From Streptomyces carpinensis (GTDB lineage: Bacteria > Actinomycetota > Actinomycetes > Streptomycetales > Streptomycetaceae), in assembly GCF_002154505.1 (NCBI RefSeq), contig NZ_MUBM01000010.1, forward strand, positions 1 to 33,421: a stretch of DNA of 33,421 nucleotides, read 5' to 3'. Below, piece by piece: positions 15,820 to 23,409 of the stretch. Position numbers and translations under genes: made by a program. The notes under the pieces were generated by a model that worked only from the letters and a program-made list of their open reading frames with translations, did no database searches and was not told the origin of the DNA. Position 1 is the stretch's first letter, and each line of letters begins with the position of its first letter.

Positions 15820-16248
15820 ATGTTCGTGACCGATCCCCCCAGCCCGAGTTCACTGCTCGGCCAGCCCTGCCGCCACCAGGCGCTGCTCACCCTGCCCGCG
15901 CAGGAGGCGCACGTCCCCGCCGCTCGTCACTTCGCGGCCGATCTGCTGAAGACCTGGAGCGTGCCCGCGAACGAACGGGACTCCGCCGTTCTCATCGTCG
16001 ACGAACTCGCCTCAAACGCCGCCCAGTACGGCCGCGAGCGCATGACCCTGCGGCTCGTCCTCGACGACGGCACTCTGCATATCGTGGTCACTGACTCCGG
16101 CATGGCGGTGGAGCGCCATCGCCCCGACATCGCCTCCGACGAACACGGTCGCGGCACCGGCATCGTCCGGTGCCTCGCCCAGTCGACCGAGGTGCACCAG
16201 ACACACAGCGGCTGCGAAGTCCGCGCCTGCCTGAGGTGCTCGCCATGA
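15820..16248 (+). CDS. RsbW-like ATP-binding protein (HATPase_c anti-sigma/kinase type)
   Basis: A 142-residue GHKL-fold protein starting at ATG 15820. The N-box is DELASNAAQYG (61-71), the G1 box TDSGMA (91-96) and the G2 box HGRGTGI (109-115). These are the ATP-site elements of the SpoIIAB/RsbW-like proteins that abound in Streptomyces, which usually bind or phosphorylate anti-sigma antagonists or act as regulatory ATPases. The residues for Mg-ATP binding are present. Its stop overlaps the next start by 4 nt (ATGA, 16245-16248), so it opens a tightly coupled operon that leads towards tatA. Confidence 0.87.
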   Translation: MFVTDPPSPSSLLGQPCRHQALLTLPAQEAHVPAARHFAADLLKTWSVPANERDSAVLIVDELASNAAQYGRERMTLRLVLDDGTLHIVVTDSGMAVERHRPDIASDEHGRGTGIVRCLAQSTEVHQTHSGCEVRACLRCSP

Positions 16249-16531
16249 CCGGGCCGGGCGTTCCGCACGGACTGCGGCCCCTTGCCGGGGCCGGCATCGC
16301 AGCACAGCGACGGATCACCGGGGGCGGCTGTGGCGCCGGACACCCGACGACCCCGCCGAGTGGGCCTTCGCGAGCCACAAGCCGTGCCCCGTCGACGGCT
16401 GCCCGGGCCCAGCGCGGGTGCCCATGCGGTCCTCGGCACACCCACCGGGCCTCGATCACGGCGACCCCGACCAGGACACGATGCTGTGTCAACGCTGCGG
16501 CGCCGACCCCTGCCTGCCAACCGAGGTGTGA
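16245..16531 (+). pseudogene. Small cysteine-rich hypothetical, readable only across a frameshift
   Basis: Starts at ATG 16245, overlapping the ATPase stop by 4 nt: TGPGVPHGLRPLAGAGIAAQ, then RRITGG. At the G-run 16320-16324 the sense frame changes by one missing base. It continues RLWRRTPDDPAEWAFASHKP, then CPVDGC, then TMLCQRCGADPCLPTEV to TGA 16529-16531. Corrected length is about 95 residues. The cysteine pattern Cx4C ... Cx2Cx4C is zinc-ribbon-like. The natural composition after the break and the conserved 4-nt overlaps at both ends show that this is one gene with a one-base deletion or a base-call error. Family unknown. Confidence 0.55.
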
Positions 16532-16984
16532 GCGTGGACGTCACCCCGAACAGCGGCGAGGACATCGGTGCCCCGCCCTCGCACGAGGCGTACGCGCATG
16601 CGCCAGACCTGCGCCGCGAGATGCACCAAGTGCTCGCTCTCGGGGCCGAACCCGACGGCTGCCAGGCCAGGCCCGTCACTGGTCCCCTGGTCGATGCGAC
16701 GGCCGCCGAACGCGCCTGGCTGCTACGCCGGGCCGCCCTCATGGACGGAAGGCCGTTGACGCCCCCGGCCCCGTCCCGGTCGGCGCCGCCGCAGAAACCG
16801 CCGGACAACTCGTCCCGCACGATCGCCGCCATCCCGACCTGGTGGCCGGTCCGCACCACCCCGACGCGATCACGCTCGCTCCCCGCCGCCCCTCTACGTC
16901 CGCCAGGAGGTACGCCGCCTGCACGGCTGCCGTGCGCCCCAGAACCTGAATCGACCCCGACCCGACAAGAAGAAGGACACATGA
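16528..16984 (+). pseudogene. Hypothetical protein of about 150 aa, two frameshifts
   Basis: Begins at GTG 16528 (GTGA overlap with the previous stop) or GTG 16534, which has better spacing from GAGG. The first part reads SHEAYAHAPDLRREMHQVLA and ATAAERAWLLRRAALMD. A one-base loss near 16743 shifts the frame to KAVDAPGPVPVGAAAETAGQ and HPDLVAGPHHPDAITLAPRR. A second one-base loss in the C-run near 16889-16892 gives PLYVRQEVRRLHGCRAPQNL, then PRPDKKKDT and TGA 16982-16984. Restoring two C residues gives one continuous protein of about 150 residues. No domain recognised; it is predicted cytoplasmic. Confidence 0.55.
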
Positions 16985-17146
16985 CCCGCAAGGACAGAGA
17001 CACCCAGTACGCCCCCGCAGCAGCCGGCCAACTCCGCTCGCCTCGCCTCCCACACCCGAGAGCCATGCGTGAGCATCGCGCCGGCCGGCGACAGGAACGG
17101 TCACGCCAAGGAACGCCGAGGAACGCACCGTGGCCGAACACAATGA
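16981..17146 (+). pseudogene. Small hypothetical protein, probable one-base insertion
   Basis: ATG 16981 overlaps the previous stop by 4 nt. It reads TRKDRDTQYAP. If one C of the run at 17011-17015 is removed, it continues [20 protein letters not shown] and [20 protein letters not shown] to TGA 17144-17146, giving about 54 residues. Without correction the ATG frame runs on without a stop and overlaps the next gene. The end again overlaps the next start by 4 nt (17143-17146), which supports the corrected reading. Function unknown; a basic, hydrophilic peptide. Confidence 0.45.
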
Positions 17147-17949
17147 CCCATCGGCTGTTCCAGGCGCCCGAACGTGGTTGCTCCCAGGGGCAGCCGCTGG
17201 GCCTCCACCCGGCCCAAACGCCCCCGCACACTCCGCAGGCCGAGCAGCCGGCGCAGGTGGCCGTGCAGGTCACAGGCGGCGAACTACGCCTCGCCGTAGG
17301 CGTGATGCCGGTCAAGCTCCCCGTGGTTGCCGCGACGGGCGACGAATTCACTTGCGCGGCATGGCTGGACGACGCCGTGGGAATCTCCCGATGGCGCGGG
17401 CGGCGGACGCCGGTGAAACCGCCGTGCCAAGTGCACCGGGAAACCTGCTCCCAGGCGCCCGCGTACCAGACCGCGGGCTCGGGCACGAACGTCGGCCTGC
17501 CCGGCCACCTCCTGCGGATCCCGGTCTGCGACGACGAGTGCCGGCCATCCGTCGGTGCAGAGCCCTGCCGGGTCGTGGACATCGACCGCGTTCAGCAGCG
17601 TGGTGTCCCGGCCGAGTGCGGCCGGGACACGGAAGGGGAACTCTTCGCCGTATCGGCAGACGGGCAACCGTACTGGACACGCCCGCCGGCAGCAGTTGGC
17701 CGTCGTCCGCGGCCAAAGGTGTGCGCCTCCCGCCGCGTCAACCTTCCGCACGGCCCGGTCATGGGCGGGACGCTTCTTTGGGCAGCGGCCGAGGTTCTGC
17801 GCGCGCCGGGAGAGCGATGGGGACATGCTCGGGGCGGCAAGACACGATGCGCCACGGGCGCTCCCGCTCCCGCCACTGCCGCGCGGAACCAAGCGGCACG
17901 GATCGCCGAGACAGGTACGAGGGCCGACGCGTTCGAAGGGGTGGTGTGA
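17143..17949 (+). CDS. Hypothetical protein (268 aa) upstream of tatA
   Basis: ATG 17143 overlaps the preceding stop by 4 nt. The frame has high third-position GC throughout. Recognisable stretches are [53 protein letters not shown] and [16 protein letters not shown]. It has several cysteines and no signal peptide or membrane helix. The last 70 residues are more arginine-rich and less convincing, so a frameshift or earlier stop cannot be excluded. An alternative GTG 17130 in another frame loses natural composition after about 60 residues. Two nucleotides separate its stop from tatA. I do not recognise the family. Confidence 0.5.
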   Translation: MTHRLFQAPERGCSQGQPLGLHPAQTPPHTPQAEQPAQVAVQVTGGELRLAVGVMPVKLPVVAATGDEFTCAAWLDDAVGISRWRGRRTPVKPPCQVHRETCSQAPAYQTAGSGTNVGLPGHLLRIPVCDDECRPSVGAEPCRVVDIDRVQQRGVPAECGRDTEGELFAVSADGQPYWTRPPAAVGRRPRPKVCASRRVNLPHGPVMGGTLLWAAAEVLRAPGERWGHARGGKTRCATGAPAPATAARNQAARIAETGTRADAFEGVV

Positions 17950-17951
17950 CG

Positions 17952-18233
17952 ATGTTCCGCAATGCGCTGGAGCCCTGGCATCTGCTGATCCTGGTCGCGG
18001 TGGTGGTTTTGATCTTCGGCTCGAAGAAACTGCCCGACACGGCCCGGTCGCTGGGCAAGTCCATGCGGATCCTCAAGAGCGAGACCCAGGCCATGAAGGA
18101 CGAAGGCGCCTCAAACGGGCCACGCCCCGAGCCTGAGCCTGCACCGGGACCACGGACGATCTCGGGCGCTCCCGGAGACACCCCCACCGCCCACAACGCG
18201 CCCCCGGACAGCAAGAGCAGCCACCGAGACTGA
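17952..18233 (+). CDS. tatA: Twin-arginine translocase subunit TatA
   Basis: A 93-residue TatA/E-type protein starting at ATG 17952. A short polar N-terminus leads into a membrane helix at about 10-23 ([13 protein letters not shown]). The hallmark hinge and amphipathic helix [19 protein letters not shown] follow, then a Pro/Glu-rich cytosolic tail. TatA oligomers form the pore that lets folded proteins cross the membrane when recruited by TatC. It is 2 nt behind the hypothetical operon and 382 nt before tatC. Streptomyces normally have a housekeeping tatA/tatC elsewhere, so this is probably an accessory copy (inference). Confidence 0.93.
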   Translation: MFRNALEPWHLLILVAVVVLIFGSKKLPDTARSLGKSMRILKSETQAMKDEGASNGPRPEPEPAPGPRTISGAPGDTPTAHNAPPDSKSSHRD

Positions 18234-18615
18234 GCCCGGTCCTGCGCGCCCCTGGCTCATCCCCGCACGAGACGCTGACCGAAGCCTCCCGGCCGGCTCA
18301 CCTCTTGCGCTGTCGGGCCACCCGCGTAGTTGTCTGCGGTATCGGCCGGTGTCTTGGCCCGAGCAGCGCTGTTTCCCGGCCCGAGCGCGGCGCGTAACAG
18401 CGGACGGTCCGAGGACCTTCGTGAGTGGCCGCCCTCGGGCCGGGGAGCGCAGATCAGCTCGCGGTAATTGGTGCCGACCCGGCCCAACTGCCGCCTGGAC
18501 GCGCTACCGGCCGCAACCGGCGCCGTGGCGAGCTCGCACCCCACGGGTGACGGGCGATCAAATACTGGCGCAGGGCCGGTAGTCCCCGCCCTGCCGCACG
18601 AGATGAGGACGTGGC
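18234..18615. other. Gap between tatA and tatC, no gene seen
   Basis: All open frames look like shadows. A 95-codon minus-strand frame (18257-18544) has some natural pieces, such as VGTNYRELICAPRPEGGHS, but no convincing start. tatA and tatC are often adjacent, so this 382-nt spacer may be a remnant of a lost gene or hold a separate tatC promoter. Confidence 0.35.
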
Positions 18616-19560
18616 GTGCCCCAGTCGGCCCGCAACAAGAAGAAGGATCCCGCGGGGCGGATGCCGCTCGCGCAGCACCTTCGTGAACTCCGCAACCGGC
18701 TCGCCAAGGCCGTCCTTGCCATCCTGGTCGTGACGATCGCCGCGGCCTTCTACTACAAGGGCATCGTAAACTTCTTCACCAGGCCGGTGCTGGGCTCGGT
18801 CGGCTGCCCGACGTCCTTCGCCGATCTGGCCAAGCAGACCGCGAACACCACCTGCGCGCGGATCACGATCAACGGTCTACTCGCGCCCTTCACCCTGGCC
18901 CTGAAGGTGTCCCTGATGGCCGGCGTCGTGCTGGCCTCGCCGGTATGGCTGTACCAGTTGTGGGCGTTCGTCGCCCCCGGCCTGCACAAGCACGAGCGGA
19001 AATACGCCTACGCGTTCGTCGGCGCGGGCGTCCCACTCTTCTTCGGTGGCGCCTTCTTCGCCTACAAGGTGCTGCCCAGGACCGCGAAGGTGTTGATCGG
19101 CTTCACCCCGCACGGGGTGGACAACCTGCTGCCGCTGGACGATCTGCTCGACCTTGTCACCCGCATGGTGGTCGTCTTCGGTCTCTCCTTCGAGATGCCG
19201 CTGCTGCTGGTGATGCTGAACCTCACCGGAGTGCTGTCCGGCCGGCGGATGCTCGGCCGGTGGCGCGGCATGATCGTGGGGATCACGGTCTTTTCGGCTG
19301 TGGCGACGCCGAGCACGGACCCGCTGACCATGCTGGCGCTGGCCGCGCCGATCTGGGTGATCTATTTCGCCGCCGTGGTCTTTTCGCTCCTCAATGACCG
19401 GCGCAAGGCCCGAAGAGAGGCAGAGGGACCCGGCGACGACGAGACCTCAGACCTCGATCTCACGCCGCAGGACATCGACGAAGCGGAACCGGTGTCAGTC
19501 GGCCAGGCCCTGCCCGCGCAGCCGGACGCTGCCGACGACCCGCCGCGATCGCCCTCATGA
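18616..19560 (+). CDS. tatC: Twin-arginine translocase subunit TatC
   Basis: A 314-residue, six-helix TatC. It begins at GTG 18616, with a GAGG stretch about 8 nt upstream. The conserved N-terminal signature MPLAQHLRELRNRL gives the receptor Glu in the HLxELR motif. The first periplasmic loop contains a cysteine pair. Family stretches such as PFTLALKVSLMAGVVLASP, YQLWAFVAPGLHKHE and FGLSFEMPLLLVMLNL are intact. The C-terminal tail is acidic and unstructured. TatC binds the twin-arginine signal peptide and nucleates the translocase with TatA. Nothing is truncated and no key residue is missing, so it should be functional. Confidence 0.95.
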   Translation: MPQSARNKKKDPAGRMPLAQHLRELRNRLAKAVLAILVVTIAAAFYYKGIVNFFTRPVLGSVGCPTSFADLAKQTANTTCARITINGLLAPFTLALKVSLMAGVVLASPVWLYQLWAFVAPGLHKHERKYAYAFVGAGVPLFFGGAFFAYKVLPRTAKVLIGFTPHGVDNLLPLDDLLDLVTRMVVVFGLSFEMPLLLVMLNLTGVLSGRRMLGRWRGMIVGITVFSAVATPSTDPLTMLALAAPIWVIYFAAVVFSLLNDRRKARREAEGPGDDETSDLDLTPQDIDEAEPVSVGQALPAQPDAADDPPRSPS

Positions 19561-19696
19561 CCAGGCGCCTGACTCGGCCCGCCGAACCGCCGGAAAGTCG
19601 CAGAAGCTCCCATCCAGCCGCTGAGCCGATGTCGTCGTATTTTCGTTGCACATCCGATGCGGACACCGGATCATGGGTCGACTGAAAGCGATCTTG

Positions 19697-19716
19697 CTAT
19701 CGATAGGCATCTATAG
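19697..19716. promoter_or_regulatory. Palindromic AT-rich stretch just before the GNAT gene
   Basis: CTATCGATAG (19697-19706) is a perfect 10-nt palindrome, followed by CTATAG (19711-19716) directly before the GTG at 19717. There is no Shine-Dalgarno-like sequence other than part of this element. The transcript may therefore be leaderless or the site regulatory. Confidence 0.35.
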
Positions 19717-20463
19717 GTGACTCTGCACGATGAACACCGCCAGACCCTCACCGGCCCCGACGGGCTGCCGGTTCTGACCTACGTCCAAGGCACTCGCGAC
19801 GGCCACCCCTGGGCCGACCTCGCCGAGGTCGTAGGCCCCGATCCCGTGCCGTCCATCCTCACCAGCATGTCCGGATGGGCCGTATCAGGATCCGTGGAAC
19901 TGGGCGAACAGCTGATCCAGCATGGCGCACGCATCATGCGACACGCCCACGGCATGCACCGCGACCTGATCTCCGACCCTCCCCCACCCGAGTGGGCAAC
20001 CCTCGACCTGCCGGACGGACTTCACATCGCTCCCAGCAACCGGCGGTCCGAAGAACTATTTCCGGCGTGGCGCGCTGCCTTCTCTCCCGAACATCCGGAC
20101 CACTACCACGGAAGTGACGAGCAAGCCCTCCACACACAGCTGACACCATTGCTGACCGGCGAGGTACTGGGCCCGGTAATGCCCTGCAGCACACTGGCGG
20201 CTGATGAGGCAGACCGCGTAATCGCTGGGGTCATTGTTACGGACCGTGACGGACTCCCGTGGATCGCGACCGTCTTCCGTCAGCCCGATCCCCGTTATGC
20301 CGGCCTGGGCTCCGCTCTCCTGCGCCGGATGCTGGCAGACGCCGCGTCCTGCGGTCTCAGAGAAATCGCGCTGGCGGTGAGTGACGCCAATCCTGCCCGG
20401 CACCTTTACGAAAAGCTCGGGTTCCGGCTCACAAGCACATCTCTCACCGTCCTCGTTCCCTGA
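19717..20463 (+). CDS. GNAT family N-acetyltransferase
   Basis: A 248-residue protein starting at GTG 19717. The C-terminal GNAT domain is clear: WIATVFRQPDPRYAGLGSAL carries the acetyl-CoA pyrophosphate-binding loop (RYAGLG, 193-198), then LLRRMLADAASCGLREIALA, then the closing NPARHLYEKLGF (225-236). The N-terminal half of about 100 residues is not a standard acetyltransferase module and probably recognises the substrate. A ribosome-binding site is weak or absent. The gene is monocistronic, and its acceptor (small molecule or protein amine) cannot be read from sequence. Confidence 0.87.
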   Translation: MTLHDEHRQTLTGPDGLPVLTYVQGTRDGHPWADLAEVVGPDPVPSILTSMSGWAVSGSVELGEQLIQHGARIMRHAHGMHRDLISDPPPPEWATLDLPDGLHIAPSNRRSEELFPAWRAAFSPEHPDHYHGSDEQALHTQLTPLLTGEVLGPVMPCSTLAADEADRVIAGVIVTDRDGLPWIATVFRQPDPRYAGLGSALLRRMLADAASCGLREIALAVSDANPARHLYEKLGFRLTSTSLTVLVP

Positions 20464-20994
20464 CCCGGAAGTTCGGGCCCGCGCTTCCCGTCGGGGAACT
20501 GGTCGCCTCTCGCCCAGGGCCGCCCGGACGCCGGCGTACTGCAGCAGGTCGGCTCACTTCAGCGTGGCCTCACGCAGTCCCTGGTCACCAGCCCCATGAC
20601 CGATGCGGGCCTGGAAGAGTGGGCGAGTCGGGCAGCACCGGATGCCAGGTGTCCGAGCCGACGCGATGTACGACAGCGAGAGTCCGCCGGTACCGGCCCC
20701 CCCGAGACGGGGCGGCCAGCCCGCCGCCATGAACGCTGTCCCGGAGCTGTCGGACCCGAGACCTGACGGGACCTTGCGAGCGCTCGGGTGTCACGCGCTC
20801 CGGCTGGCCGGGGCCGGTTTGCCGAGAAGCGGCTCTCCTTGCCCGCCAGTGCAGCTACGGTCCTTGCCCGTGCCGATCCAGAACCCCGCGTGCTCTACGG
20901 CCGCAGGGAAGCACGGGAGTTCGGCGGCCGTGGCGAGGGAGATGGGACGACGGGACCCGCGGCGGCCGGAGCCACGGAGGCGGCCCACGGCCGG
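20464..20994. other. 531-nt gap between convergent genes, nothing recognised
   Basis: Frames on both strands lack starts with ribosome-binding sites and natural composition. No long hairpin was found. It separates the GNAT gene from the 3' end of the exporter gene. Confidence 0.35.
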
Positions 20995-22053
20995 TCACAG
21001 GTGTGCGGTCAGGAACTGGACGGCCAGGCTGGTGGCGGACACCACCAGCCACAGGCAGCCGCCGAGCAGCAGGGGTGCCGGGCCGGTACGGCGCAGCCGG
21101 GAGGGCTCGGTGGACAGACCGATCGCGGACAGGGCGACGGTGATCAGGAACACGGCGAGCGTGTTCAGCGGGCCGTGCGCGGCGGACGGGACGAGACCGG
21201 CGGTGTTGACCGCGGCCAGGACGAGGAAGCCGACCAGGAACCAGGGGATCAGCCGGCCGACGCGGACCGGGCCGGCACCGCCGCCCTCGTGCCGCGCCGT
21301 CCGCGCGTGGCGGCGGGTGAGGGCGGCGAGGCCCAGGCAGACCGGGATGATCAGCAGTGTCCGGGCCAGCTTGACCACCACCGCGTAGTCCGCGGCCGGG
21401 CCGCCGTAGGTGGTGGCGGTGGCGACCACCGACGACATGTCATTGACCGCGGTGCCCGCGAACAGGCCGAAGGCGTGCTGGCTCAGCCCCAGCAGATGCC
21501 CGAGGGCGGGGAAGACCAGGACCGCGGCGATGTTGAAGACGAAGATCGTGGAGACCGCGTAGGCCACCTCCGCCTCCGCCGCGCCGATGACCGGCGTGAC
21601 CGCGGCGATCGCCGAGGCGCCGCAGATGCCGGTGCCGACACCGATGAGGGTGCGCAGGTCGCGGACGATGCCCAGGCGGCGCCCCAGCCAGTACGCCGTG
21701 GCCAGGCAGACGGCGAGGGTGACGACCATCACCGGCAGCGAACCCACACCGACCCGCAGCACCTGCCCCAGGGACAACTGGGCGCCCAACAGGACCACCG
21801 CGGCCTGGAGCACGCCTCGCCCGGCGAAGGCGATTCCCGGCCGCAGCCGCTCCCCGGGCCGCACCGCGAGCGCCACCAGCACCCCGAGCACGATCCCGGT
21901 CACCGGACCGCCGACCACGGGGGCCAGCCGGCCCAGCGCGGTGGCGACGGCGGCGATGCCGACGGCGAGGACGAGGCCGGGCAGGCGGGCCGCGCCGGGG
22001 GCGCGCGCGATGGTGCGAGTGGCGGGGGCTGGGCAGGAGCCGGCGTTGGTCAT
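20995..22053 (-). CDS. YeiH/UPF0324 family putative sulfate exporter
   Basis: A 352-residue polytopic membrane protein; ATG 22053 is taken because the preceding in-frame ATGs lie in the divergent regulatory region. About ten transmembrane helices are evident. YeiH-family stretches include FAGRGVLQAAVVLLGAQLSL, LIGVGTGICGASAIAAVTPV, FGLFAGTAVNDMSSVVAT and ALSAIGLSTEPSRL. Family members are annotated as putative sulfate (or sulfonate/cysteate-related) exporters, but the substrate is not firmly established. A LysR regulator is divergent, as with E. coli yeiH and yeiE, which supports the family call. Confidence 0.9.
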   Translation of the reverse strand: MTNAGSCPAPATRTIARAPGAARLPGLVLAVGIAAVATALGRLAPVVGGPVTGIVLGVLVALAVRPGERLRPGIAFAGRGVLQAAVVLLGAQLSLGQVLRVGVGSLPVMVVTLAVCLATAYWLGRRLGIVRDLRTLIGVGTGICGASAIAAVTPVIGAAEAEVAYAVSTIFVFNIAAVLVFPALGHLLGLSQHAFGLFAGTAVNDMSSVVATATTYGGPAADYAVVVKLARTLLIIPVCLGLAALTRRHARTARHEGGGAGPVRVGRLIPWFLVGFLVLAAVNTAGLVPSAAHGPLNTLAVFLITVALSAIGLSTEPSRLRRTGPAPLLLGGCLWLVVSATSLAVQFLTAHL

Positions 22054-22119
22054 GATCACTACTCTGGGCGCCTGCGCGCGGCCGCTGTAGCCCCTGATCT
22101 TGCAGGAGCTCATAGCGAA

Positions 22120-22142
22120 AGCGTATGACTGACTCATACGCT
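22120..22142. promoter_or_regulatory. Perfect 9-bp inverted repeat, likely LysR operator
   Basis: AGCGTATGA (22120-22128) and TCATACGCT (22134-22142) are exact reverse complements around CTGAC. It lies 67 nt upstream of the exporter start and 7 nt before the GTG at 22149 of the LysR gene, the usual position of an autoregulated LysR site. The alternative LysR ATG at 22125 is inside the repeat. Confidence 0.65.
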
Positions 22143-22148
22143 GGCGCT

Positions 22149-23132
22149 GTGACAGAGACACCCCCACCGCCGGACCCGACGCCGGCCCGGTTCCCCACCG
22201 CTGCCGTCCCGCTGCGCACTCCCGATCTGGAGTCGCTGCGCCTCCTGGTCCTCGTGGCCGACCTCGGAAGCCTCGGCCGGGCCGCCGAGCGGCTGCGGAT
22301 CTCCCAGCCGTCCGCCAGCCGCCGGCTGTCCACGCTGGAACGCGGACTGGGGCTGGTGCTGGTCGACCGCACCCGCCGCGGATCCCGGCTCACGCTCGCC
22401 GGGCAGCTCGTCGCCGGGCACGCCCGGCGGGTCCTGGACGAGCTGGACGAACTGCTCGCCGGGGCCGAGAAACTGCGCACCCGGCGGGAGACCGAACTGC
22501 GCGTCGCGGCGAGCCTGACCATCGCGGAGTACCTGCTTCCGGTCTGGATCAGCACGCTGCGGGGCCGCCGGCCCGAGCTGTACATCGGGCTGCAGGTGAC
22601 CAACAGCGAGCACGTGCCCGAGCTGGTCGAGTCCGGGGAGGCCGACGTCGGGTTCATCGAGGGACCGCACCTGGCGCGCGTGATGTCGACGCGGCAGGTG
22701 GCCGAGGACCGGCTCGTCGTCGTGGCCGATCCCGGCCACCCGTGGGCTCGCCGTCGCGAGCTGCTGTCCGCCCGCGAGCTGTCCCGTACGCCGCTGGTGC
22801 TGCGCGAGAGCGGGTCCGGCACCCGGCAGACCCTGGACCGTGCCCTGCACCTGGCCGGCTGTGACCGGGCCCGGCCTCTGGTGGAGCTGGGCTCGACGGC
22901 CGCCGTGCGCGGAGCCGTGATCGCCGGCACCGGACCGTCCGTCCTGAGCGAGCTGGCCGTCCGCGGGGACATCGCCGAGGGTCGGCTGGTCGCCGTCGAG
23001 GTCGCGGGCGTCGACCTCACACGGGAGCTGCGCGCGGTCTGGCCGACGGGGCGGCGGCTGGTGGGCCCGGCAGCCGAACTGGTGGCCGTGGCCCGCGGGG
23101 CGGCCCCCGGGCGACGGGCCGCACGCCCGTAG
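22149..23132 (+). CDS. LysR-family regulator of the YeiH-type exporter
   Basis: A 327-residue LysR regulator. I prefer GTG 22149, because ATG 22125 lies within the inverted repeat. After a Pro-rich leader, the HTH reads LVLVADLGSLGRAAERLRIS, QPSASRRLSTLERGLGLVLV and DRTRRGSRLTLAGQ. The effector domain follows with LRVAASLTIAEYLLPVWIST and ESGEADVGFIEGPHL, resembling CysB/CbbR/YeiE-class sensors of small anions. Divergent pairing with the exporter strongly suggests that it controls it. A strong terminator lies between it and the convergent oxidoreductase. Confidence 0.9.
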   Translation: MTETPPPPDPTPARFPTAAVPLRTPDLESLRLLVLVADLGSLGRAAERLRISQPSASRRLSTLERGLGLVLVDRTRRGSRLTLAGQLVAGHARRVLDELDELLAGAEKLRTRRETELRVAASLTIAEYLLPVWISTLRGRRPELYIGLQVTNSEHVPELVESGEADVGFIEGPHLARVMSTRQVAEDRLVVVADPGHPWARRRELLSARELSRTPLVLRESGSGTRQTLDRALHLAGCDRARPLVELGSTAAVRGAVIAGTGPSVLSELAVRGDIAEGRLVAVEVAGVDLTRELRAVWPTGRRLVGPAAELVAVARGAAPGRRAARP

Positions 23133-23308
23133 TTGCGAGGCGGACACAACCGATAGACGATCCCTGCGGAAAGTGATCCTCGGCGACTCCCCCGGCGCGC
23201 GCACGGTGACCGGGGCTCACGGCCATCCAGGGCATCATCACGCGGCGCCCGCCACGGCGGCGCACCTGATGCCGGACGAGACAGCGGTGACCCGGTACGC
23301 CACGCACT

Positions 23309-23346
23309 TGCCCGGCGCCGACGATGGTGACCGTCGGCGCCGGGCA
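23309..23346. terminator. 15-bp bidirectional terminator
   Basis: Arms TGCCCGGCGCCGACG (23309-23323) and CGTCGGCGCCGGGCA (23332-23346) are perfectly complementary with an 8-nt loop. It lies between the convergent LysR gene and the MDR oxidoreductase gene and would serve both. Confidence 0.85.
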
Positions 23347-23409
23347 TCAGCCACGACCTGAGCGGGTGCCGTTTCGCTGCCCGGGCCGCGAACGCCGTCC
23401 CTGCCCGGC

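Noticed and set aside
15927..17582. 551-aa minus-strand open frame
   Set aside because: Antisense to the RsbW-like gene with its clear ATP-site motifs, and to the overlapping small genes; composition is low-complexity.
17130..18233. A 367-aa fusion of an unknown protein to TatA
   Set aside because: TatA has its own ATG at 17952, and upstream the frame loses natural composition after about 60 codons; another frame is better.
20788..22128. 446-aa plus-strand frame rich in Gly/Asp/Gln
   Set aside because: Antisense shadow of the exporter, with no start signal and no natural sequence.
21440..23347. 635-aa minus-strand open frame
   Set aside because: Antisense to the LysR gene and out of frame over the exporter; serine/arginine-rich shadow.
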